From Mycobacterium stomatepiae (lineage in GTDB: Bacteria > Actinomycetota > Actinomycetes > Mycobacteriales > Mycobacteriaceae): a stretch of DNA of 64,000 nucleotides. The stretch is taken from positions 2,046,001-2,110,000 of the forward strand of contig NZ_AP022587.1 in the NCBI RefSeq assembly GCF_010731715.1. Reading direction: 5' to 3'. The position numbers were made by a program, and so were the translations under genes. The notes under the pieces are model-generated. The model did not search any database. It worked only from the letters and a program-made list of their open reading frames with translations, and had not been told where the DNA came from. Shown piece by piece: positions 18,848 through 27,726 of the stretch (position 1 is the first letter of the stretch; each line of letters starts with the position of its first letter).

Positions 18848-20343
18848 CCCCGCAACGATGCCGGCGATACCGACTCGGTCACTGCGCGTCCGATCGCCGG
18901 ATTGATAACATCCAGAGCCGGTTTCGGATACACACCCAGAATGACGAGCAACGCAAGCAACGGCACGACAACGGCTAGTTCACGGGGCCGCAAATCACGT
19001 AGCGCGGCATCACCCTGCTTTCTGGGGCCCGTCATCACGCGCTGGTAGAGCCACAGGACGTAAATCGCCAAGAGCACCAGCGCACTCGCCGCCAACACCG
19101 CGGAAACCGGGTACCGGGTGAATGTGCCGACCAACACCAGAAACTCACTGACGAAGGGCGCCAGCCCGGGTAGAGCCAGTGAAGCCAGGCCCGCGATCAG
19201 GAATGTTCCGGCGAGCACCGGGGCGACCTGCTGCACTCCGCCATATGCCGCGATCAGACGGGTACCTTTGCGGGACACCAGAAATCCGGCGATCAAAAAC
19301 AGTGCGGCGGTCGCCAGACCGTGATTGACCATGTACAGCGTCGCGCCGGATTGACTCTGTTCTGTCATCACGAAGATTCCCAGGACGATGAATCCGAAAT
19401 GGCTGATCGACGCATAGGCGATCACGCCCAGGATGTCGATCTGCCCGATGGCGACCAGCGCACCGTAGATAATCGCGATGACGGCAAGCGCAACAATGAA
19501 CGGCCGAAAAAGAATTGCGCTGTCAGGAAAGAGTTTCAGGCAGTAATGGAGCATGCCGAAAGTGCCGATCTTGTCGACCACAGCCATCATCAACACCGCG
19601 GTCGCCGGTGTCGCCTCGGCGGCCACCCCCGGCAACCACGTGTGCAGCGGCCACAGCGGCGCCTTGATAGCGAACGCGACCATGAACCCGAGAAACAAAA
19701 AGTGCATGACGACCGGATTCGCACTGCCGGTGCCCGAGGACACCGCGGCGACAATGGCGCGGAAGTCGAAGGTTCCGGCCGACGCGAGATTGAGCCGGAT
19801 CAGCGCGGCCAGCATGAGCAGTCCGCCAAACAGGCTGTACAGCAGAAACTTCAGCGCCGCCCGGGGAGCACCCGCTCCCCCGTATCGACCGACGAGGAAG
19901 AACATCGGAATCAGCATCGCTTCGAAGAACACGAAAAACAATAGGACGTCCAGCGCTACCAGGCAGATGAGCATCATCGACTCGACCGCCAGCATCAGCG
20001 CCAGGTAGCCATGAGGCCGTTCGGCATCGTTCCATCCGGCGATCAGCAACAGCGGCACGAGTACGGCGGTCAGGACCACGAGAACCATGGCGACCCCGTC
20101 GACGCCAACGATATATCCTGCTCCGAAAGAGCGGATCCAGGAGTGGCTTTCGACAAGCTGGTAGCCCGGATTGATCCGATCGAAGCTCACGAGCAGCAGG
20201 CCGGCGAGTGCGAGGACAATTATCGAGACCCCGACGGCAGTGTATTTCGCCGCGGTGCGCCGGCGGACCGGCACCGCCCGCACAACACACGCTCCCGCCA
20301 AGGGAGTCAGCCACAATGCGCTGACCAACGGCAACTGGGTCAT
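18844..20343 (-). CDS. NuoM-like proton-pumping membrane subunit
   Basis: The protein has 499 residues and about 14 membrane helices, homologous to complex I subunit NuoM/ND4. Key polar residues are kept: the Glu in [20 protein letters not shown], Lys in [13 protein letters not shown] and [11 protein letters not shown], and His in [12 protein letters not shown]. Its start overlaps the end of the NuoL-like gene by four bases. It is the last gene of the long minus-strand run that begins with the hydrogenase. No other Nuo subunits (NuoA-J, NuoH, NuoN) are in the window, so it is not the main complex I operon. A proton- or Na-translocating module coupled to H2 oxidation, or a CO2/bicarbonate uptake device, are possible roles; both are inference. 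Confidence 0.9.
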   Translation of the reverse strand: MTQLPLVSALWLTPLAGACVVRAVPVRRRTAAKYTAVGVSIIVLALAGLLLVSFDRINPGYQLVESHSWIRSFGAGYIVGVDGVAMVLVVLTAVLVPLLLIAGWNDAERPHGYLALMLAVESMMLICLVALDVLLFFVFFEAMLIPMFFLVGRYGGAGAPRAALKFLLYSLFGGLLMLAALIRLNLASAGTFDFRAIVAAVSSGTGSANPVVMHFLFLGFMVAFAIKAPLWPLHTWLPGVAAEATPATAVLMMAVVDKIGTFGMLHYCLKLFPDSAILFRPFIVALAVIAIIYGALVAIGQIDILGVIAYASISHFGFIVLGIFVMTEQSQSGATLYMVNHGLATAALFLIAGFLVSRKGTRLIAAYGGVQQVAPVLAGTFLIAGLASLALPGLAPFVSEFLVLVGTFTRYPVSAVLAASALVLLAIYVLWLYQRVMTGPRKQGDAALRDLRPRELAVVVPLLALLVILGVYPKPALDVINPAIGRAVTESVSPASLRG

Positions 20344-22226
20344 GACGGGCTCCCCGCAAAGAAACTCACCAGCAGCCCGGTGGCGCCCAGGAAGATCGCC
20401 AACGCATAGGAGCGTGCGAATCCGGTCTGGATCCTCCGGATCTGCGTCGAGCCGGCACCGACGAGCAGCGCGAGGCCTTCGACCGCGGCGTCGATACGCG
20501 AGCGTTCCACGTCGACGAGGTTGCGCGACAGGCGTTGACCAGGTCGCATGAACGCCGCCTCGTTCAGGCTGTCGCCGAAGAGGTCACGACGGGCGGCGAC
20601 GACCGCGGCCGACACCCATTCGGAGGCAACGGTTTTCACCGGCCGAATCGCGTAGCTGCGGTAGCCGATTGCGGCCCCGGCCGCGACGACGGCCAAGGTG
20701 AGGACCGTAAGCACCCAACCGGGCGCGTCAAGGTGAGGCTCTGCCGAGCCAGCTGGGTTGGTCACGGGCTGCAGCCAGCGTGTCAGGGTGCCGCCGATCG
20801 CGAGCGCGGCCCCGCCGCCGAGGGACCCGAACGCCAGCATGATCATCGGTGCCGTCATCACGACGGGTGACTCGCGCGGGTGGGTGCCCGGCTTCCACCG
20901 CGGTTCGCCCAAGAAGGTCATGACCATGACCCGCGTCATGTAGAACGCCGTGATCCCGGCACCCACCAATGTCACGGTGCCCAGCGCCACGCCGCCGGCG
21001 CCTGCCGCCGCAAAGGCGGTTTCGATGATCGCGTCCTTGGAGAAGAACCCGGCCAGTGGCGGGATACCGATGATCGCCAAATAACCCAGCCCAAACGTGG
21101 CGAAGGTGATCGGCATCGCCGAGCGCAGTCCGCCGTAGCGGCGCATGTCCGTCTCGTCGTTCATGCCGTGCATCACCGATCCGGCGCCCAGGAACAATCC
21201 GGCTTTGAAGAAGCCGTGGGTGAGCAGGTGCATGATCGCCACCGGGTAGCCGGCCGGACCTAGTCCGGCCGCCAGCACCATGTAGCCGATCTGCGACATC
21301 GTGGACGCGGCTAGTGCTTTCTTGATGTCGTCCTTGGCGCAGCCGATGATCGCGCCGAACAACAGCGTGATCGCCCCGACAATCGTCACCGCCGTGCGCG
21401 CGACGGGGGCCGCATCGAATACCGGGTCCGAGCGCACTATCAAATACACCCCGGCGGTAACCATGGTCGCGGCGTGGATCAGTGCGCTGACCGGTGTCGG
21501 TCCTTCCATCGCGTCGCCAAGCCACGACTGCAACGGGACCTGAGCGGACTTGCCGCATGCCGCCAATAGCAGCATCAATCCGATCACGGTCAACGTGGCC
21601 GACGCCGCCGCCTTACCGAATACCCCAGCGTAGGAGAACGTTCCGAAGTGGGCGAACATCATCATCAGCGCCAGCGCCAGCCCCACATCGCCGACTCGGT
21701 TGACGATGAACGCCTTCTTGGCCGCGGTCGCGGCCGCCGGCTTGTGCGACCAGAATCCGATGAGCAGGTAGGACGCCAAACCGACTCCCTCCCAACCGAA
21801 ATATAGCCCGAGATAGTTGTCGGCCAGCACCAGCAGAAGCATCGCCGCTACGAACAGGTTCAGATAGCCAAAGAATCGGCGTCGCGCCGGATCGTCCTGC
21901 ATATAGCCGATGGAATACAGGTGGATCAACGCTCCGACGCCGGTGATCAGCAGCACAAAGCACACGCTCAAGGCGTCCAGCTGCAGGCCGAATTCGACAG
22001 TCAGCGCCGACACCCTTATCCAGCTGAACAATGTCTCGTGCAGCACGCGGTCTGACGCGGCACGCTGCAACATATCAGCGAAAAGCCATGCCCCCCAGCC
22101 GAAAGACAGCAGCACGGTGGCACACCCAAGCAGATGCCCCCACGAGTCGGTGCGTCTGCCACCGAGCAGCAACACCGCCGCTCCGGTCAACGGCAACGCA
22201 ATCAGCACCCACAACATTGGCGGCAT
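20340..22226 (-). CDS. NuoL-like proton-pumping membrane subunit
   Basis: The protein has 628 residues, homologous to complex I subunit NuoL/ND5. It begins with [20 protein letters not shown]. Conserved blocks include [18 protein letters not shown] with the functional Glu, [33 protein letters not shown] with Asp/His/Lys region residues, and [13 protein letters not shown]. The C-terminus keeps the extended region expected of NuoL, ending in one more helix after a lateral stretch. Length is normal, so it is a full subunit. It lies between a truncated NuoK-like frame and NuoM in the order K-L-M, as in nuo operons, which suggests the set was copied from a nuo cluster and reused next to hydrogenase genes. 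Confidence 0.92.
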   Translation of the reverse strand: MPPMLWVLIALPLTGAAVLLLGGRRTDSWGHLLGCATVLLSFGWGAWLFADMLQRAASDRVLHETLFSWIRVSALTVEFGLQLDALSVCFVLLITGVGALIHLYSIGYMQDDPARRRFFGYLNLFVAAMLLLVLADNYLGLYFGWEGVGLASYLLIGFWSHKPAAATAAKKAFIVNRVGDVGLALALMMMFAHFGTFSYAGVFGKAAASATLTVIGLMLLLAACGKSAQVPLQSWLGDAMEGPTPVSALIHAATMVTAGVYLIVRSDPVFDAAPVARTAVTIVGAITLLFGAIIGCAKDDIKKALAASTMSQIGYMVLAAGLGPAGYPVAIMHLLTHGFFKAGLFLGAGSVMHGMNDETDMRRYGGLRSAMPITFATFGLGYLAIIGIPPLAGFFSKDAIIETAFAAAGAGGVALGTVTLVGAGITAFYMTRVMVMTFLGEPRWKPGTHPRESPVVMTAPMIMLAFGSLGGGAALAIGGTLTRWLQPVTNPAGSAEPHLDAPGWVLTVLTLAVVAAGAAIGYRSYAIRPVKTVASEWVSAAVVAARRDLFGDSLNEAAFMRPGQRLSRNLVDVERSRIDAAVEGLALLVGAGSTQIRRIQTGFARSYALAIFLGATGLLVSFFAGSPS

Positions 22227-22229
22227 GCG

Positions 22230-22376
22230 TCAGGGCCTCAGCGCGGGGGCGTCGTCCACAGTGGCGCTCGGGGGGCTGCGTCTGAGCAGCAGGGCGATGG
22301 CTAACTCGACCACCACCTCGCAGCCGAATGCCATCACGACAACCGCCACAAACATGAGGAGTAGATAGACGTCCAC
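22230..22376 (-). pseudogene. NuoK-like remnant (third helix only)
   Basis: From GTG 22376 the frame encodes 48 residues with a single hydrophobic helix ending GCEVVVELAIALLLRR and a tail SATVDDAPALRP. Actinobacterial NuoK proteins are about 99 residues and end in a closely similar pattern (CEVVVGLAI, then SVDDANLLKG in my recollection). The first two helices are missing; upstream sequence up to the previous stop is open but not NuoK-like. Only the Glu of the last helix remains. The stop lies four bases before the NuoL-like ATG. It could be a dead remnant or a short functional peptide that caps NuoL; I favour a remnant. Confidence 0.65.
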
Positions 22377-22454
22377 GCCTTGCAGCCTTGTCGTTTCCGC
22401 CGCACGGGTGAACCCCGAATCGGGGGATACTTCAGGTGATTCCGCGGGAAAGCG

Positions 22455-23300
22455 TCAGCGTCGCGGGGCTCCCGGGCCGACCAGGCCCGGGTCGAACGTC
22501 GCCCTGGCCGCCACCGAAGCGGCTGCCGCCCCGACGATCACGGTGGCGTCGGCCTCATGGCCTTTGGGGAAGACGATCTCCGCGCTGTCGGGTCCGTCGC
22601 GATGCGCCATCAACCAGTCGTAGAGCAGCCAGTCCAGTGCACAGGTGACGGAGAGCGGATCCGCGCCGGCGCTGTGCGATCCAGCGACCACGGACTTAAT
22701 CGCATCCAGGTGTTCACGGCGGGCAGCGTCTTTGTTGACGCCGGAACTGTCGAACATCAACATCGACAAGGTCAGCGGAAACCGTTGCCCCGCTTCCGTT
22801 CGCACCACCCAGCGGCCGCCCAGCCAGGGGCGTGCCGGATCCACCTGCTGCATCTCCCCGAAGCCGCCGACCACGCCGAGGCTGGGTTCGTCGAGTTGAT
22901 CGTCCAGCGGTGCCGGGCCCAGTAGTCCCAACGGTTGCCGCGCGCAGATCGAAAACAACGCAGCCGTCCCGATGATCTTGCCGGCGCGCAGGTCCGGTGT
23001 GATGCCGGCCGACTCGGCGGCCTCGGCGTATTCCAGGCATAACCGGTCCAGCGCGTGGTGCAGGTCGACCAGATCGTCACGCTCGGCCGTATCGGCCGGC
23101 GCCCTTCCGCCACCGAGTATTTCGCCGAACCGCTCGGCTGCGCCAATCAACGCATCATCCAGCGCTTCCAGGTGCGTGGCCACCAGCCGATCGGCCTCGT
23201 CGTCGTCGACCACCAGCCGCTGCAGCGACGTCGGCACGCCGGCCGGGGTGGTCCAGTAGAACCCGACCTGGCCGTCGGCCTGAACGATGCGGGGCCTCAC
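22455..23300 (-). CDS. Hydrogenase-operon protein of unknown function
   Basis: The protein has 281 residues from GTG 23300, which overlaps the stop of the NHL gene (GTGA). It is soluble, with no Cys-rich cluster and no membrane helix. Segments such as TTPAGVPTSLQRLVVDDDEAD, a helical middle region and FPLTLSMLMFDSSGVNKDA near residue 190 do not match a family I can name. It occurs in a strict overlap chain with HucL, protease, TPR, Rieske and NHL genes, so a role in Huc assembly, electron transfer or localisation is likely. Confidence 0.8.
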   Translation of the reverse strand: MRPRIVQADGQVGFYWTTPAGVPTSLQRLVVDDDEADRLVATHLEALDDALIGAAERFGEILGGGRAPADTAERDDLVDLHHALDRLCLEYAEAAESAGITPDLRAGKIIGTAALFSICARQPLGLLGPAPLDDQLDEPSLGVVGGFGEMQQVDPARPWLGGRWVVRTEAGQRFPLTLSMLMFDSSGVNKDAARREHLDAIKSVVAGSHSAGADPLSVTCALDWLLYDWLMAHRDGPDSAEIVFPKGHEADATVIVGAAAASVAARATFDPGLVGPGAPRR

Positions 23301-24475
23301 CGCCGCCGCCAAATCACGACGCGATTGTTGCCCGAGTCCGCGACCGCCAGTCGGTCCCCGCACAGCGACAGGCCGTATGGCCAGCACAGGGTGTCGCGCT
23401 GCACGGAGGTCCAGCGGTTTTCGCCGTTGGCACCGAAGTGCGGCTGGGCCAAGACATAATCGGCGGCGCGATGGTCCGTTGGAATCGCTTCCCACAACAG
23501 AATTCGGTTGTTGGCGGTATCGGCCACCGCCAACCGATCGCCCTCTAGCCCGATCGCGTAGGGGAACCGGAACCGATCGCCGGTGTGCGGACCGTACGGC
23601 CATTCCTGCGAACTACTGAAATCCGGCTGGCCAATCAAGACGTCGGCGGGGCCGTCGGACGCCGGCGAAGGTGTCCAGCCCAGAAGGCGGTGATTGCCCG
23701 CGTCGGCGATCAGCAGCAGATCGTCGTGGCCGGCAATGTCGTGGGGCCAGCGGAAGCTGGCCGGGCCGGCACTCTCACCCCGGTTCTCTTCCCGGTGCGA
23801 GGCATCCGGTTGACCGAGCACCACGTCGGCGAGCTGACCGGGCTCGGGAATTCCGTTGTGCCAACCCAGCACCCGACGATTACCGGTGTCGGCCACCCAG
23901 AATGCACCGCCGATCACCGCGATCCCGAACGGCCAGTAGAACGACCCGGCCGAGCAGTCGGCGCCGGCATTGGGTTCCACCTCGGACGCGTCGGGCTGTC
24001 CGAGCACGATGTCCGGGGCGGTGTCGCTGTGCTCAGGGACCCCGTCCCAGATCAGGATGCGGTGATGCCAGGCATCCGCGACGACGAGACGTCCATCATG
24101 CAGCAGAACCCCCGTCGGCAGGTTCATCCCGCGTTCGGGTCCCCGGCGCCCCGCCGCGCGCCCTTCCGTTGAGCCATCCGGCTGGCCGAGCACCACATCG
24201 GCCGGCTGCTCATCGTCCGTCGGGACACCGTGCCACAGCAGCACCCGATGGTTTCCGGAGTCCGCGACTACCATGTGATCGTCACCCAGGAACACCCCGC
24301 GTGGCGAATACATCCACGCCATGGTGGGTTTCGCCGGAGGCAGCGCGAGTCCGCCGGGCGCGGGTGCGCCCAACCAGACGTCCGGCGACCATCCGCCGGT
24401 GAGGTCGACATCGGCCACCGGCTCGACCCGCGGGGGTAAGGCGGTGATGTTGCGCCGGACCGTGTAGCGGCTCAT
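23297..24475 (-). CDS. NHL-repeat beta-propeller protein of hydrogenase operon
   Basis: The protein has 392 residues from ATG 24475 (overlapping the previous stop, ATGA). At least six repeats carry the signature of strand-turn VVADSGNHRVLLW with a following PADVVLGQPD; further examples are VVADAWHHRILIW, WVADTGNRRVLGW, LIADAGNHRLLGW, AVADTANNRILLW and AVADSGNNRVVIW. This predicts a six-bladed NHL propeller. There is no signal peptide, so it is likely cytosolic and works as a scaffold or binding platform in the Huc complex or its maturation. Function beyond that is not known to me. Confidence 0.85.
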   Translation of the reverse strand: MSRYTVRRNITALPPRVEPVADVDLTGGWSPDVWLGAPAPGGLALPPAKPTMAWMYSPRGVFLGDDHMVVADSGNHRVLLWHGVPTDDEQPADVVLGQPDGSTEGRAAGRRGPERGMNLPTGVLLHDGRLVVADAWHHRILIWDGVPEHSDTAPDIVLGQPDASEVEPNAGADCSAGSFYWPFGIAVIGGAFWVADTGNRRVLGWHNGIPEPGQLADVVLGQPDASHREENRGESAGPASFRWPHDIAGHDDLLLIADAGNHRLLGWTPSPASDGPADVLIGQPDFSSSQEWPYGPHTGDRFRFPYAIGLEGDRLAVADTANNRILLWEAIPTDHRAADYVLAQPHFGANGENRWTSVQRDTLCWPYGLSLCGDRLAVADSGNNRVVIWRRR

Positions 24476-25359
24476 CCGCGCACTCGGACCCACACGTCTC
24501 CGTTGTCGACGCGCAGCGGCAACTGCTCGAGTTGCGCTCCGGGGGCACTGAGGCATTCACCCGAGGACGCGTCATAGCAGAAGCCGTGCCACGGGCAGGT
24601 GAGCGTGCCGTTGTGCACGTCCAGGATGGCGTTGTCCAATGGCATTGCCTCATGCGCACATTCGTTACGGTATGCCGACAACCGATGGTCGACGCTGACG
24701 ACGATCACCTCCGCGCGCTCCCCCGAGTCGGCCGTCAGACTGCAGACCGTCAACTCGCCGTCGATCAAACCGGTGGCGGGCCCGACGACCGCCCACCCAT
24801 CGCGACTGGAGGCCGAACCGATGCGCAGCGCCTCGATCGGGATCAGTGTCGGCGACGGCTCGTTGGGCAGCACCTCGACCGCCGAGATGGCCGGCACGCC
24901 CTCCACCAAGGCCTGTTCGACCAAGTTGCGCAAGGTCACCGACGACATCGAACAGCCGTTGCAAGCACCTTCCAGCCGCACGTAGGCGGTACCGTCGTCG
25001 ACCCGGACCAGGGCGACATCGCCTCCGTGGCTTTGCAATTGGGGCCGAACCGACTCCAGCACCCGGTTGGCGTGGGTCAGCGGGTCCGGCCGGATGATCT
25101 CGTGCAGCGCCAACAGTAGGTGCACGATCGGATCGTCGACCAGCTCGAACAGGATCGCCCGGGCGGCGTCGTCCTCGCGCATGCGGCGCACGATGGTGAC
25201 CAGTCCCGCACGATGCACGGCCTCGAGGGCAGACTTGAGTTCTTCGGCCACAGCGCGGGCCTTCGGGTCGAGGTCGGCCAAGGCCGCGACCGCGTCGTCG
25301 ACCCGCTTGGCCAGTTCTTCGAGCCCGGGCTCGGAAATCTTCGACGACACCACCGTCAT
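24472..25359 (-). CDS. hucE: NifU-like and Rieske [2Fe-2S] fusion, candidate Huc electron carrier
   Basis: The protein has 295 residues with two iron-sulfur modules. Residues about 100-165 resemble the NifU C-terminal domain: VRPQLQSHGGDVALVRV then LEGACNGCSMSSVTLRNLV, with the CNGC pair. Residues about 195-290 form a Rieske domain with CAHEAMPLD (Cys-x-His) and CPWHGFCYD (Cys-x-x-His), which ligate a [2Fe-2S] cluster. In M. smegmatis a Huc-associated iron-sulfur protein called HucE is proposed to pass electrons from the hydrogenase; I use the symbol on that basis without a direct comparison. The gene overlaps its neighbours by four bases on both sides, so dosage should match the hydrogenase. 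Confidence 0.82.
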   Translation of the reverse strand: MTVVSSKISEPGLEELAKRVDDAVAALADLDPKARAVAEELKSALEAVHRAGLVTIVRRMREDDAARAILFELVDDPIVHLLLALHEIIRPDPLTHANRVLESVRPQLQSHGGDVALVRVDDGTAYVRLEGACNGCSMSSVTLRNLVEQALVEGVPAISAVEVLPNEPSPTLIPIEALRIGSASSRDGWAVVGPATGLIDGELTVCSLTADSGERAEVIVVSVDHRLSAYRNECAHEAMPLDNAILDVHNGTLTCPWHGFCYDASSGECLSAPGAQLEQLPLRVDNGDVWVRVRG

Positions 25360-26603
25360 GTGACGTCCTTGGAGCGCAAAAGTGCGATTTGCCTTGCGAT
25401 CTCGTCCAGCACACCGCGTACCGCACGCACCGATTCGTGGTCCTGCTGCTCCTCGAAGAGGAACCGCGCCTCGTAGAGCTTGGCCTTGGCCTGGTCGAAC
25501 ATCCCGAGGTGGGCCAGCGCGTTGCCCTGGTTGGCCAACACCCTGGCCCGACCCAGTGGGTCGGTGTCGCGGTCGCGGGCCGCGAGCACCGCCTCATACA
25601 GTTCCACCGCCTCGACAAGATTGTCGGCCTGATGCTTGGACGGGGTGTACACCAGCGAATTCGCCAGGTTCAGCTGAACGCTCGCCCACTGTTCGGGGTA
25701 ACTCTCGCGGGTGTAGACCTTCAGCGCGGAACGCAGCGATTGCGCGGCCACCCCGAGACGAAGCTGGCCGGACGCCTCCACCATCGGCATGGTCAGGTAC
25801 GCGGTCGCCAGGTTGGCGTGGGCCGAGGCCCACAGCAGCGGCGCCTCCTCCCGCAACACCAGCTGTAGCGCGGAGTGGTAATGGGGTATGGCCTGGGCCA
25901 GCAGCCCCGGATTGTCCTGGGCGCGTTCGTGTATCAGCCCCGCGACGGTCAGATGCAGTTCCGCGCGGGCAATGCGAAGACCGTCGGCGCCATCCAGTAG
26001 ACGCAACGCCCGTTCCAGGCGGGGCTGCGCCGACGGGTCGTCGATGTCGCGGCAGATCGACCCGGCCGCCGCGATCAGCATGCCTTCCAGGCATGGCGAT
26101 AGGTCTGTGGCGGACTGGGCGGCCCGTTCCAGCAGCGCGATTGCCGCCACCGGATCCCCTTGCGCTACCAGGTAACTGGCTTGTGCGGACAATGCGACGG
26201 CGGCGAGCTCGCCAGTTCTGCCGTCGGCGTCGGGCGGGGTGTCGCGCTGGCCGATCGTGAACAACACGAGGTCCACCAGGACATCGAAGTCACCCAGCTC
26301 GGCACGTAGCTTGTCGGCATCGACGCCGTCGGGTTGCAGCACGAACCGGTTGTATCGACTGACGGGATCGTCGGCGGTCAGTTGTCCCAACGCCGCCTCG
26401 ACGTCACCGGAGTGGGCGAGCTCTAGGGCCCGCAGCGACTCGGGCCAGGCCGCGGGTTCGTTCCCGTTCAACAGCGCCGTGCGCACTGTGTCGTTCTCCA
26501 TACCAGCGGGAATCAGCAAGTACCCCAGCGGCAGCGGGAACGCGCCGAGCGCTTGCGGTCGGGTGGCCAGGGCGATTTCAGCGGCGGCGGTCATGGCGGT
26601 CAT
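25356..26603 (-). CDS. TPR-repeat protein of hydrogenase operon
   Basis: The protein has 415 residues of mostly helical hairpins. Several tetratricopeptide-like units can be seen, for example AIPHYHSALQLVLREEAPLLW, WASVQLNLANSLVYTP and GRARVLANQGNALAHLGMFDQA followed by KAKLYEARFLFEEQ. TPR proteins bind partner proteins; here a chaperone or docking factor for hydrogenase subunits or the Rieske carrier is likely. It lacks enzymatic motifs. It overlaps both neighbours, and its C-terminus reads into the HucE start by four bases. Confidence 0.85.
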   Translation of the reverse strand: MTAMTAAAEIALATRPQALGAFPLPLGYLLIPAGMENDTVRTALLNGNEPAAWPESLRALELAHSGDVEAALGQLTADDPVSRYNRFVLQPDGVDADKLRAELGDFDVLVDLVLFTIGQRDTPPDADGRTGELAAVALSAQASYLVAQGDPVAAIALLERAAQSATDLSPCLEGMLIAAAGSICRDIDDPSAQPRLERALRLLDGADGLRIARAELHLTVAGLIHERAQDNPGLLAQAIPHYHSALQLVLREEAPLLWASAHANLATAYLTMPMVEASGQLRLGVAAQSLRSALKVYTRESYPEQWASVQLNLANSLVYTPSKHQADNLVEAVELYEAVLAARDRDTDPLGRARVLANQGNALAHLGMFDQAKAKLYEARFLFEEQQDHESVRAVRGVLDEIARQIALLRSKDVT

Positions 26604-26875
26604 CCATTGAGTGGTCCTCGGATATTGCGTTCGGCAGCACGCTTGATCAGGTTGGCCGACAACTCGGCGCGCCGCTTGGTGGAGTGCCCGTCGATCCGCT
26701 TTCGCACCACACCGTCGGCGAACACCACGATGATCTCGACGAACCAGCGGCCGGATTCCTCGACGACGACGGTCTGCACGTCGAGCGCCTCGTCGGCCGA
26801 GCTGTCGGCCCGCACCACCGTCGGCGGGCGTTCCGGCTGCGCCCCGTCCGTCGGCGGTTCAGCCATCAGAATCAC
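26600..26875 (-). CDS. Small hydrogenase-operon protein
   Basis: The protein has 91 residues if it starts at GTG 26875, which overlaps the protease stop; ATG 26866 (MAEPPTD) would give 88. The C-terminal half, WFVEIIVVFADGVVRKRIDG then helix KRRAELSANLIKRAAER, suggests a compact two-strand/one-helix fold. I do not recognise the family. A conserved place between the peptidase and TPR genes argues that it is real and serves maturation. Confidence 0.7.
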   Translation of the reverse strand: MILMAEPPTDGAQPERPPTVVRADSSADEALDVQTVVVEESGRWFVEIIVVFADGVVRKRIDGHSTKRRAELSANLIKRAAERNIRGPLNG

Positions 26876-27726
26876 CCCGATGACTCCCGCCGGCCCCCCA
26901 GCGGAATGCGTAGCGACTTGGTTGCATCGTCCCAGAATGCACCAGCGACGCCCGAAACGGCGCGGTCAGCGACCACCTCGCGGATAAGCAGCGATCGGTC
27001 ACCCGCGGGGTTGCGCTGCTTCAGCAGCAGTCCCCCGCTGCGCGGGCCGCGCAAAGGGATCAGCCACAGGTCGCCGTCGCGGAGCACGGCGGCCACTGCG
27101 TCGGAGGGAAATCGGCTGGCCGCCAACGCCGCATCCAGGCGCAGGTAGCCGTCGGCGGTGAATTCGACCGTGGCCTCCGGGGTCGCGGCCGGTCGAAGTG
27201 CGGCCAGGTGGTCGGCCTCGATCCGATCGATGACCAGCTCCATCGCGGCCTGCACCGGTGCGGACAGGTCGGCGCCGAGCTCGACGCCTGCCACCTCGAC
27301 GAGGTAGACGGTGATGTCGGTCGGGCAGTCCTCGCCGAGCGCCCAACGGGCGAACGCGATGGCGTGATCCCAACGGAACGAGTGGGTGTGCAGACCCTGC
27401 AGCGGCGGCAGGTCCGCCAGCTCGGAGCCCGGCACCTTGAAGATGGTGCCCGGCGCGGAGCCGGTCGCCGCCGCGTCGATGATCACCACCGATTCGGCCC
27501 CGCGCATTTGGAACGCCACGTCCATGCCCGCGGTGCCGCCATCCACCAGGCGTGCCCCATCGGGGACCCCGCGTTCCCAAAGGTGACGGACCAGAACGGG
27601 TCCGACACCGTCGTCACCTCGCAACAGGTTGCCGCAGCCGACCACCAACACCTCACAACCTGGAGTCTCCAGGTCGACCGCGTCGCCGGTGCTGGCCATA
27701 CCGCAATCAGAGGCAGTCAGGATCAC
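26872..27726 (-). CDS. Hydrogenase maturation protease (M52/HybD type) with C-terminal extension
   Basis: The protein has 284 residues. The first about 165 are the HybD/HycI peptidase that removes the C-terminal tail of the hydrogenase large subunit after Ni insertion: VLVVGCGNLLRGDDGVGPVL, DGGTAGMD and GAESVVIIDAA supply the metal-sensing Glu/Asp positions, and GLHTHSFRWDH the His. Typical peptidases end near there. The last about 110 residues form a separate region (EFTADGYLRLDAALAASRF then WLIPLRGPRSGGLLLKQRN) of unknown fold. ATG 27726 overlaps the large-subunit stop by four bases, so the protease is made with its substrate. Confidence 0.88.
   Translation of the reverse strand: MILTASDCGMASTGDAVDLETPGCEVLVVGCGNLLRGDDGVGPVLVRHLWERGVPDGARLVDGGTAGMDVAFQMRGAESVVIIDAAATGSAPGTIFKVPGSELADLPPLQGLHTHSFRWDHAIAFARWALGEDCPTDITVYLVEVAGVELGADLSAPVQAAMELVIDRIEADHLAALRPAATPEATVEFTADGYLRLDAALAASRFPSDAVAAVLRDGDLWLIPLRGPRSGGLLLKQRNPAGDRSLLIREVVADRAVSGVAGAFWDDATKSLRIPLGGRRESSG

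Noticed and set aside
20340..22226. NuoL homologue as DabB of a DIC-uptake (DAB) system
   Set aside because: The partner DabA (DUF2309) is absent, and the presence of NuoM and a NuoK remnant in K-L-M order fits a Nuo-derived module better. Bicarbonate uptake remains only a possibility.
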